64,000 nt of DNA, taken from Catellatospora sichuanensis (lineage in GTDB: Bacteria > Actinomycetota > Actinomycetes > Mycobacteriales > Micromonosporaceae). The stretch spans positions 1 through 64,000 of the forward strand of contig NZ_VIQO01000039.1 in assembly GCF_007483665.1 (NCBI RefSeq), in the 5' to 3' direction. A program made the position numbers and the translations under genes. Below are positions 24,888-33,039 of the stretch, one piece after another; positions within the stretch are counted from its first letter, which is position 1; every line of letters begins with the position of its first letter. A model generated the notes under the pieces. It was not told the origin of the DNA and searched no databases. It saw only the letters and a program-made list of their open reading frames with translations.

Positions 24888-26366
24888 GTGCTCGACGCCA
24901 TTCTCAAGCCCGGCGCTGATGCGGTGTACACGGCCGCGAATCTGGTGGCCGGCAACTGGGTCGTGGCTGGACCCTATGACGAGCGGGTGGGACCATACGT
25001 CCGCACCGTGGTCAGCAGAGCACCGGTCACCGCGGCGGCCGATGTGGACGCGGTAGCCGGGCACGCGCGCGGCGCGGCCCGGCACATGGCGCGGCTGGCT
25101 CCGGCGGCGCGCGCGGAAGTCCTCGATGAGGCGGGGCGGCTGGCCCAGGCCCATCGCGCCGAGTTCGCCCGCCTGATCGCGCTGGAGCTGGGCAAGCCGC
25201 TGCGCGACGGGCTGGGCGAGATGGACCGGGTGGCCGACACCTTCACCGTCTGCGCCGCCGAAGCGCGTCAGATCGGCGGTGAGGTGCTGCCGGTCGCGGG
25301 CTGGCGACGGGGGATCGGCAACACCGCGCTGACCTACCGCGCCCCGGCCGGTGTGGCACTGGCGATCACGCCGTTCAACGCCCCGGCCAACCTGCTGGCG
25401 CACAAGCTCGGCGCTTCCTTCGCGGCGGGCAACACCACCATCGTCAAGGCTCCGCCGCAGGCGCCCGCGGTCTCCGCGGCCGTGGTGGCGCTGCTGCTCG
25501 AAGCCGGCGCGCCCGAGCAGGCGGTGCAGTTGCTGCACGGCGGCGGCGACATCGGCGCGGCGCTGTGTGCGCTGACCGAGGTCAGCGTCGTGAGCTTCAC
25601 CGGCAGCGCGGCGACCGGCGCGGCCGTGGCCCGCGCGGCAGGTGCCAAGCGCCTCGTGCTGGAACTCGGGGGCAACGCCGCCACCATCGTGTGCGAGGAC
25701 GCCGACATCGCCGCGGCCGCCCGGGTCTGCGCCCGGACCGGCTACTCCAACTCCGGCCAGAGCTGCATCTCGGTGCAGCGGGTGTACGTGCACCGCGACC
25801 GCTACGCGCAGTTCCTCGGCGCGCTCACCGCCGAGGTCGAGAGCCTGGTGGTCGGCGACCCGCTCGACCCCGCCACCGATGTCGGCTCCATGGTGGACGA
25901 AGCCGCCGCCGAGCGCGTCGTGTCGTGGGCCGCCCAAGCCGTCGCGGGCGGCGCGACGATCACCACCGGCGGCCGGCGCGACGGCGCGACCGTGTTCCCC
26001 ACCGTGGTGGCCGCCCCGCCCGCCGACGCCGCCGTCGTGGTGCACGAGGTCTTCGGGGCGCTGGTCGCCGTCATGCCCTACGACGACTTCGACGCCGTCC
26101 TGGCCGCCTGCAACGAAAGCCGCTACGGACTGCAGGCCGGCCTGTTCACCCGCGACCTCGGGCGGGCCGTCACGGCATGGCGCGAACTCGAGGTCGGCGG
26201 GCTCGTCGTCAACGGATCGTCCAACTTCCGCCTCGACCATGTGCCCTTCGGCGGGGTGAAGGACTCCGGCTTCGGGCGCGAGTCGCCCCGCCTGATGATC
26301 GAGGACTTCACCACGGTGAAGACCATGCTGCTGCGCGGCATGTCGATCTGGGGTGAGCACGGGTGA
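24888..26366 (+). CDS. NAD(P)-dependent aldehyde dehydrogenase
   Basis: 492 residues, standard for the superfamily. GTG start with AAGGAGG five bases upstream. The cofactor domain has ITPFNAPANLLAHKLG and the FTGSAATG loop. The general base is Glu259 (LELGGNAA) and the nucleophile Cys293 (SNSGQSCISVQRVY). The C-terminal VNGSSNFRLDHVPFGGVKDSG motif is complete, so it should be active. It oxidises an aldehyde to an acid. Sequence resembles the group that includes glyceraldehyde-3-phosphate and lactaldehyde-type enzymes, but the substrate cannot be set. First gene of a six-gene operon with a TPP-dependent enzyme and an importer, so its aldehyde probably comes from the TPP enzyme. Confidence 0.9.
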   Translation: MLDAILKPGADAVYTAANLVAGNWVVAGPYDERVGPYVRTVVSRAPVTAAADVDAVAGHARGAARHMARLAPAARAEVLDEAGRLAQAHRAEFARLIALELGKPLRDGLGEMDRVADTFTVCAAEARQIGGEVLPVAGWRRGIGNTALTYRAPAGVALAITPFNAPANLLAHKLGASFAAGNTTIVKAPPQAPAVSAAVVALLLEAGAPEQAVQLLHGGGDIGAALCALTEVSVVSFTGSAATGAAVARAAGAKRLVLELGGNAATIVCEDADIAAAARVCARTGYSNSGQSCISVQRVYVHRDRYAQFLGALTAEVESLVVGDPLDPATDVGSMVDEAAAERVVSWAAQAVAGGATITTGGRRDGATVFPTVVAAPPADAAVVVHEVFGALVAVMPYDDFDAVLAACNESRYGLQAGLFTRDLGRAVTAWRELEVGGLVVNGSSNFRLDHVPFGGVKDSGFGRESPRLMIEDFTTVKTMLLRGMSIWGEHG

Positions 26367-26398
26367 GCAGCCTTCGCACGAGCGACAGAGGAGCACCG

Positions 26399-28183
26399 AT
26401 GAGCACAGACACCGAGGCCCGCGTCCTGCCCGCCGACGACGTCGCGAGCGGCACCGGTGCCCTCGCCATGGCCCGGCAGCTCCAGGCGTACGGCGTCGAG
26501 TACGTGTTCGGCACCTGCGGCCATACCAACATCGCGCTGCTGGCCGCGTTCGAGCAGGTCGGCATCGAGTTCGTGATCGCGCGGCACGAGCAGGCCGCCG
26601 CGCACGCGGCCGATGGATACGCCCGGGTCTCCGGCAAGGTCGGCGTGCTGCTGGTCCACGTCGGCCCCGGCATGATGAACGCCGTCACCGGAGTGGCCAC
26701 GGCCGCGCTGGACTCCGTGCCCCTCGTGACGATCGCCGGGGACGTGCCGTCCTATATGCACGGCAGGCACCCGCACCAAGAGGTCAACCTGCACGCCGAC
26801 GCCGACCAGACGGCGATCTTCCGGCCGTTCGTCAAGCGGGCCTGGCACGCGCACCGGGTCGAGGATCTGCCGCGCTTCCTGGAGCGCGCGTTCTGGACGG
26901 CGACCTCCGGCCGTCCCGGCGCCGTGCTGCTCAACGTCCCGATGGACCTGTTCTCCCGGCCGCTGGCCGACCACCACACCGACCGGTACCCGCAGCCCGT
27001 GCAGACGACGGCCCCCGCGCTCCCGGCAGACGACGCGGCACGCATCGCCCGCGAGCTGGTGTCGGCCCGGCAGCCGCTCATCTACCTCGGCGGCGGACTG
27101 GGCCGCGGCGCCGGGCGCGCGGCCCTGCTCACGCTCGCCGAGCACCTCGACATCCCCATCGCGCACTCGCTGATGGCCAAGGGCGCGGTCCCCGACGAGC
27201 ACCCGCTGCTGCTGGGCATGCCTGGATTCTGGGGCACCGAGAGCACCAACGGCTACGCACTGAACGCCGACGTGGTGCTCGCCATCGGCACCCGCTTCGC
27301 CGAGACCGACGCCAGCTCCTGGGATCCCGCCTACACCTGGCGCTTCCCGCCGTCGCGGCTGATCCAGATCGACATCGACCCGGCGGAGATCGGCCGCAAC
27401 TACCCGGTCGAGATCGGCGTCGTGGCCGACGCGACCCTGGCCGTGCAGGCGATCACCGGGCAGGTGCTCGACCAGTTGCCGCAGGGACGGTCGCGGCCCG
27501 AACTGCGAGCCGACATCGCGGCCGCCCGCTCGGCGCTGTTCGCCGGAAGCGCGGAACGCGGGCGCAGCGACCAGTTCCCGCTGCGCCCCGAGCGCATCCT
27601 CGCCGACGTGCGGGCCGCGCTGCCCTCCGACACGATCCTGGTGACCGACGTCGGCTGGAACAAGAACGGCGTGGCGCAGTGCTACCCACTGCCCGCCGAC
27701 GGGCGCTTCATCACCCCCGGTGGCGCGTCGACCATGGGCTTCGGCCCGGCTGCGGCGCTCGGCGTGCAACTGGCGGCACCGGAGAAGGTCGTGGTCGCGC
27801 TCATCGGCGACGGGGGCATGAGCGCCCAGCTGCCCGCGCTGCCGATGGCGGTCGAGCGCGGCCTGCCGGTGATCTTCCTGGTGATGAACAACCGAGCCCA
27901 CGGCACCATCGCCGACCTGCAGGCGGCGAACTTCGGCCGCAGTTACGGCTGCGAGTTCCGCGACCCGGACGGCAACCCCTACAGCCCCGACTTCGCCGCG
28001 CTCGGCCGGGCCTGCGGGGCGGACGGATACGACATCGCGCAGCCGGCGGACCTCGTAGCCGCGCTTCGTACGGCAGTGCAGCGGCGCCGACCGGCGGTGC
28101 TGGACGTGCCCATGGTCAACGAGCCGGTGCCGACCCCCGGGCACTGGAACATCAAGGACATCTACCACGGCGTATTCGAGTGA
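26399..28183 (+). CDS. Thiamine-diphosphate-dependent lyase/ligase (acetolactate synthase-like)
   Basis: 594 residues from ATG 26399, which has AGAGGAG five bases upstream; a GTG at 26363 overlapping the previous stop is less likely. The N-terminal domain carries the catalytic Glu64 (RHEQAAAHAADGYARVSG). The middle domain shows PLIYLGGGLGRG and ALNADVVLAIGTRFAETD. The ThDP/Mg motif is GDGGMS with NN about 27 residues on (LVMNNRAHGT). The C terminus is VNEPVPTPGHWNIKD. The family covers acetolactate synthase, glyoxylate carboligase, oxalyl-CoA decarboxylase and aldehyde lyases. No partner small subunit is present, so a catabolic decarboxylase or lyase producing an aldehyde for the upstream dehydrogenase is more likely than isoleucine-valine synthesis. 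Substrate unknown. Confidence 0.85.
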   Translation: MSTDTEARVLPADDVASGTGALAMARQLQAYGVEYVFGTCGHTNIALLAAFEQVGIEFVIARHEQAAAHAADGYARVSGKVGVLLVHVGPGMMNAVTGVATAALDSVPLVTIAGDVPSYMHGRHPHQEVNLHADADQTAIFRPFVKRAWHAHRVEDLPRFLERAFWTATSGRPGAVLLNVPMDLFSRPLADHHTDRYPQPVQTTAPALPADDAARIARELVSARQPLIYLGGGLGRGAGRAALLTLAEHLDIPIAHSLMAKGAVPDEHPLLLGMPGFWGTESTNGYALNADVVLAIGTRFAETDASSWDPAYTWRFPPSRLIQIDIDPAEIGRNYPVEIGVVADATLAVQAITGQVLDQLPQGRSRPELRADIAAARSALFAGSAERGRSDQFPLRPERILADVRAALPSDTILVTDVGWNKNGVAQCYPLPADGRFITPGGASTMGFGPAAALGVQLAAPEKVVVALIGDGGMSAQLPALPMAVERGLPVIFLVMNNRAHGTIADLQAANFGRSYGCEFRDPDGNPYSPDFAALGRACGADGYDIAQPADLVAALRTAVQRRRPAVLDVPMVNEPVPTPGHWNIKDIYHGVFE

Positions 28184-28200
28184 AACAGCACGTCGACACC

Positions 28201-28219
28201 GGGCGCGAGCCGCGCGCCC
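28201..28219 (+). other. Small hairpin between the TPP-enzyme and binding-protein genes
   Basis: GGGCGCG / CGCGCCC with a 5-base loop inside the 95-bp gap. It may mark an RNA processing or stabilising point ahead of the binding-protein gene. Confidence 0.3.
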
Positions 28220-28278
28220 CGCACCCCACCAGGTAACGCATCCCGTCTCCGTTCCTCCCCACAACAGAGGTGATGTGC

Positions 28279-29433
28279 ATGTTCTCGTCCCTGCGGCGCC
28301 GCGCCGCCGTCATGCTCCTCGGACTCGCCCTTCCGGTCGCGCTCGCGGCCTGCTCCGCACCCGGCGGAGACCAGGGCGACTCGAACAAGACCGACGGTCC
28401 GATCAAGATCGCGCTCGTGGACGCGCAGAGCGGGCAGCTCAGCTCGCTGGGCGCCTGGGAGCTCAAGGGCGCCCGCCTGGCGATCGACGAGTGGAACGCG
28501 GCCGGCGGCATCAACGGCCGCCAGATCGAACTCGGCGTCTTCGACGACCAGGGCGACCCGACCGTGGGCACCAACCTGGCCCGGAAGATCGCCAGCGAGG
28601 GCTACATCGCGATGATCGGCACCGCCGAGAGCGCGGTCACCATCGCCATGGCCCCGATCCTGCGCGAATCCAAGATCCCGAACATCACGTCCGGCCAGTC
28701 GCCCGGCCTGGTCGCGGTGAAGAGCCCGTTCCTGTTCCTCAACGGCCCCACCAGCGTCACCTACGACGAGACCCTGGCGAAGTACATCGTGGACACCAAG
28801 GGGCTCAAGAACATCGCGATGATCACGAACAACGGCGGCTACGGCAAGGGCGAGCACGACGCGTTCACCAAGTCGTTGCAGGCCCGCGGCGTGAAGCCGA
28901 TCGAGGACCAGGTCGTCACCGCCGACCAGAAGGACTTCAGCGCGGCGCTGACCACGATCCGGCAGAAGAACCCGCAGGTCATCTTCATCGGCGCGGAGGA
29001 GGTCCAGTCCGGCCTGATCGTCAAGCAGGCCCGCGACCTCGGCATCACCGTGCCGTTCGCCGGCGCGGCGCCGCAGGGCACCCCGGTCTTCGCCGACACG
29101 GCCGGCACGGCCAACGTCGAGGGCACCATCGTCAGCTCGCCCTACCTGAGCAACGAGGTCAGCGAGGCGTCGAAGAAGTTCGCCGCGGCGTACAAGGCGA
29201 AGTTCAACGAGGACGCCGAGATGCACGGCGCCAAGGCCTACGACGGCACGCAGATCCTGCTCAACGCGCTGAAGACCAGCAACGTCGCGACCGGGCAGGC
29301 ACTGGCCGACGCGATCCGCGCCACCAAGTACGCCGGTCTGCTGGGCGACTTCGCGTTCGACGACACCGGCGTGGGCATCTTCGCCACCCGGATCGGCACG
29401 ATCCAGGGCGGCAAGCTGGTCGCCGCCGGCTGA
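28279..29433 (+). CDS. Branched-chain amino acid-type ABC transporter substrate-binding lipoprotein
   Basis: 384 residues from ATG 28279 (GAGG 8 bases upstream; ATG 28273 is too close). A lipobox at LALPVALAACS anchors it outside the membrane. The mature part is a periplasmic-binding fold of the LivJ/LivK class: IKIALVDAQSGQLSSLG, KGARLAIDEWNAAGGINGR, VFDDQGDPTVGTNLARKI, AMITNNGGYGKGEHDAF. This class (HAAT systems) imports amino acids but very often aromatic and hydroaromatic acids. The neighbouring dehydroshikimate dehydratase-like and shikimate dehydrogenase-like genes favour an aromatic-type ligand. Part of the importer encoded at 28279-32948. Confidence 0.9.
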   Translation: MFSSLRRRAAVMLLGLALPVALAACSAPGGDQGDSNKTDGPIKIALVDAQSGQLSSLGAWELKGARLAIDEWNAAGGINGRQIELGVFDDQGDPTVGTNLARKIASEGYIAMIGTAESAVTIAMAPILRESKIPNITSGQSPGLVAVKSPFLFLNGPTSVTYDETLAKYIVDTKGLKNIAMITNNGGYGKGEHDAFTKSLQARGVKPIEDQVVTADQKDFSAALTTIRQKNPQVIFIGAEEVQSGLIVKQARDLGITVPFAGAAPQGTPVFADTAGTANVEGTIVSSPYLSNEVSEASKKFAAAYKAKFNEDAEMHGAKAYDGTQILLNALKTSNVATGQALADAIRATKYAGLLGDFAFDDTGVGIFATRIGTIQGGKLVAAG

Positions 29434-29442
29434 TGATCACCC

Positions 29443-29486
29443 GAGCGGTCGCCGCAGGCGGGTCATCCCGCATGCGGCGACCGCTC
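29443..29486 (+). terminator. Strong intercistronic hairpin after the binding-protein gene
   Basis: Perfect 13-bp stem GAGCGGTCGCCGC / GCGGCGACCGCTC with an inner GCGGG / CCCGC stem. It lies between binding-protein and permease genes, where partial termination or 3'-end protection usually gives excess binding protein over membrane subunits. Confidence 0.6.
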
Positions 29487-29518
29487 CCGTTCCCCTCGCT
29501 CTGCGCACAGGGAGTGCC

Positions 29519-30388
29519 ATGCAGGTCTTTCTTCAAACGTTCATCGGCGGGATGAGCCTCGGCGCGATCTACGCACTCGTGGCACTGGGCTTCTCGCTCG
29601 TCTTCCGCACGATGGGCCTGGTCAACTTCTCGCACGGCAACGTCGTCATGATCGGCGCGTACCTCGCCTCGACGTTCTACCTCTCCACGAAGCTGCCCTT
29701 CGCGCTGGCCATGGCCCTGGCCATCGGCGGCACCGGGCTGATCGGCGTGATCATCGAGCGGGTGCTGCGCCCGCTGGAGAACAAGGACTTCGACCTCATG
29801 CTGATCGGCACCATCGGGTTCGGCATCGTGCTCGAAGCCGTCGCGATCATCATCTGGGGCGCGACCGGCAACGCCGTGCCCAACCCCGTGCCCACCGGTC
29901 CGCTGGAAGTGCTCGGGCTGCGCATCCGCACATACGACCTGGTCGTGCTCGCGATCGCGACCGCCGCCGCCGTGCTGCTGGTCTTCTTCCTGCAGTCCAC
30001 CAAACGCGGCGCGGCCATGCAGGCCGTCGCGATGGACCACGAGGCCGCCACGGCCGTCGGCATCCACGTCGGACGCAGCAACGCGATCGCCTTCATGCTC
30101 GGCGCAGGCCTGGCCGCGCTCGCCGGCGGGCTGGTCGGCCCGCTGCTCTACGTCAACCCCACCATGGGCGGCGCGCTCGGCATCAAGGGCTTCGCCGCCG
30201 CGATCCTGGGCGGCTTCGGCAGCATCCCCGGCGCGATCGTCGGCGGGTTCGCGATCGGCGTGCTGGACGCGTTCACCGCGGGCCACTTCCAGGGCTACTC
30301 GGAACTGGTCACCTTCCTGGTCTTCACCGTGGTCATCATGATCCGGCCCACCGGAATCTTCGGCGAGAGGACGGTGAACCGCGCATGA
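29519..30388 (+). CDS. livH: Branched-chain amino acid-type ABC permease (LivH class)
   Basis: 289 residues, mostly membrane helices. Family landmarks: GGMSLGAIYALVALGFSLVF, VNFSHGNVVMIGAYLA, the EAA-like loop AVAMDHEAATAVGIHVG, and LGGFGSIPGAIVGGFAIG. It forms one half of the transmembrane channel of the importer. A GGGAG SD lies 4 bases before the ATG. Its stop overlaps the next ATG (ATGA), so translation of the two permeases is coupled. Confidence 0.9.
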   Translation: MQVFLQTFIGGMSLGAIYALVALGFSLVFRTMGLVNFSHGNVVMIGAYLASTFYLSTKLPFALAMALAIGGTGLIGVIIERVLRPLENKDFDLMLIGTIGFGIVLEAVAIIIWGATGNAVPNPVPTGPLEVLGLRIRTYDLVVLAIATAAAVLLVFFLQSTKRGAAMQAVAMDHEAATAVGIHVGRSNAIAFMLGAGLAALAGGLVGPLLYVNPTMGGALGIKGFAAAILGGFGSIPGAIVGGFAIGVLDAFTAGHFQGYSELVTFLVFTVVIMIRPTGIFGERTVNRA

Positions 30389-32198
30389 AACTGCGCGTCG
30401 CCGGTATCGGCGTGCTGGCGGTCCTCGCCTGGCTGCTGCCCTACCAGCTCGACTCCTACCTGATCCACGTCGCGAACGTGGTGATCCTGTTCGCCATCCT
30501 CGCGATCGGCCTCGGCCTGGTCATGGGCATCGCGGGGCAGATCAACCTCGCCCAGATCGCGCTGTTCGGCGTGGCCTCCTACGCCACGGCCATCCTGACC
30601 ACCCGGGCCGGCTTCGGGTTCTGGACGGCCGCCGCGCTGGCCATGCTCATCGTGGCCGCCATCGGGCTGCTGATCGGCACGCCTGCGCTGCGCATGCAGT
30701 CGCACTACCTCGGCATCGTCACCCTCGGCCTCGCCCTGGCGCTGACCAACTGGGTCACCAACGCCCACATCGCCGGCGGCGCGGAGGGCATCACCGGCAT
30801 CCCCGCCCCGACACTGCCCGGCATCGACCTGCGCAACGACTACTTCTTCTACTACCTGGAACTCATCGTGTTCGCGCTGGCGCTGGCCTTCGGCCTGTTC
30901 GTGGTGCGCACCCCGCTCGGGCGCAAGATGCGCGCGATGCGCGACGACTCCCTCGCGGCGGGCGCGGTCGGGGTGGAGGTGCCGCAGCTGCGCATGACGG
31001 CGTTCTTCCTGGCCAGCATCTACGGGGGTGTCGCCGGTGTGCTCTACGCGGGCCTCATCCGCTACGTCGCGCCGGAGACGTTCAGCATCGCCAACATGTT
31101 CCTGCTGCTCGCCATGGTGATCATCGGAGGGCGGCAGAGCCTGGTCGGCTGCGTCGTCGGCGCGGTCGCGCTGTCCCTGCTGCGCGAGGTGCTGGTCGAC
31201 TACCCGACGTACGCGCAGGTGGCCTACGGGACCATCGTGGTGCTGACCGTCGTGTTCGCTCCCACCGGCCTGGCCGGCCTGCCCGTCCGCGCCCGTGGCC
31301 TGCTGCAACGCCTCGGCTGGCTGCGCCGCGACACGGGCGCGCCGCCGAAACTCGGCGACTTCCGGCCGTACGACGAGGTCGAGCGCCCGGCCGAGCAGGT
31401 GATCCTGCGCATCGACGACGTGAGCATGCACTTCCGCGGCCTCAAGGCCCTGCAGGAGGTGACCATGGAGATCACGTCAGGTGAGATCCGTGGCGTCGTC
31501 GGCCCGAACGGCTCCGGCAAGACCACGCTGTTCAACGTGGTCAGCGGGCTCTACCGGCCCACCTCGGGCCGGGTCTGGCTGGGGGAGCGGGACCTGACCG
31601 CCGCCCGCCCGCACACCCTGGCCCGCGCCGGCGTCGCCCGCACCTTCCAGAACCTGCGGCTGTTCCCGCTGCTCACCGTGCGCGAGAACCTGCTCGTGGC
31701 ACTCGACCAGACCTCGGTGCTCGGCAGCTGGCGGTACGCGCTGTGGCAGCCCGGCGTATGGCGCCACGACCGGGCCCTGCGCCGGCAGGCCGACGAGCTG
31801 CTCGACCGCTTCGGGCTCACCGCGTTCGCCGACGCGGCCCCCGGCGAGCTGCCCTACGGCACCCAGCGACGGGTCGAGATCGCCCGCGCCATGGCCCGCC
31901 ACCCGCGCCTGCTGCTGCTCGACGAGCCCGCCGCGGGCCTCAACGGCGAGGAGGTCCGCCAGCTCAGCGAGATCGTGCGGTCCATCCGTTCGACCGGCGT
32001 CACCGTCGTGCTCATCGAGCACAACATGGGCCTGGTCATGTCGCTGTGCGAGCGGGTCACCGTCTTCGCGAGCGGCCGCGTCATCGCCGACGGCACACCG
32101 GCCGAGGTGGCCCGCGCGCCACAGGTGGTCGAGGCATATCTGGGCGACTCCGCCATGTCCGAGGACGTGCCGGTCGCCACCGCGACGGAGGCGACACG

Positions 32199-32202
<4 letters not shown>
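30385..32202 (+). CDS. Fused branched-chain-type ABC permease and ATPase (LivM-LivG fusion)
   Basis: 605 residues. Residues 1 to about 310 are a LivM-type permease (GIAGQINLAQIALFGVASYA, GTPALRMQSHYLGIVTLGLA, LGRKMRAMRDDSLAAGAVGV). After a roughly 35-residue linker an ATPase of the LivG type begins near residue 345: Walker A GPNGSGKTT, Q-loop RTFQNLRLF, the signature region PYGTQRRVEIARAMA (Y-G-T-Q instead of S-G-G-Q, common in LivG), Walker B LLLLDEPAAGLNG, H-loop IEHNMG. It supplies one channel half and one of two nucleotide-binding domains. No stop or frameshift separates the halves, so the fusion looks genuine. Confidence 0.9.
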
Positions 32203-32948
<746 letters not shown>

Positions 32949-32991
32949 AAGGCTTCCGCGACGGCCGCCCGACGGCGCTCGCGCTCGCGCT

Positions 32992-33029
32992 GCGACCGTC
33001 ACCCGCACCCACCGGCGGGTGACGGTCGC
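32992..33029. terminator. Bidirectional terminator between the importer operon and the dehydratase gene
   Basis: Perfect 14-bp stem GCGACCGTCACCCG / CGGGTGACGGTCGC, 43 bases after the LivF stop and 10 bases beyond the convergent stop at 33040. Confidence 0.7.
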
Positions 33030-33039
33030 ACGTCGCGGA

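Noticed and set aside
26363-28183. Longer TPP-enzyme start at GTG 26363
   Set aside because: ATG 26399 has a strong, well-spaced SD and matches the family N terminus; the GTG would add twelve residues with no SD.
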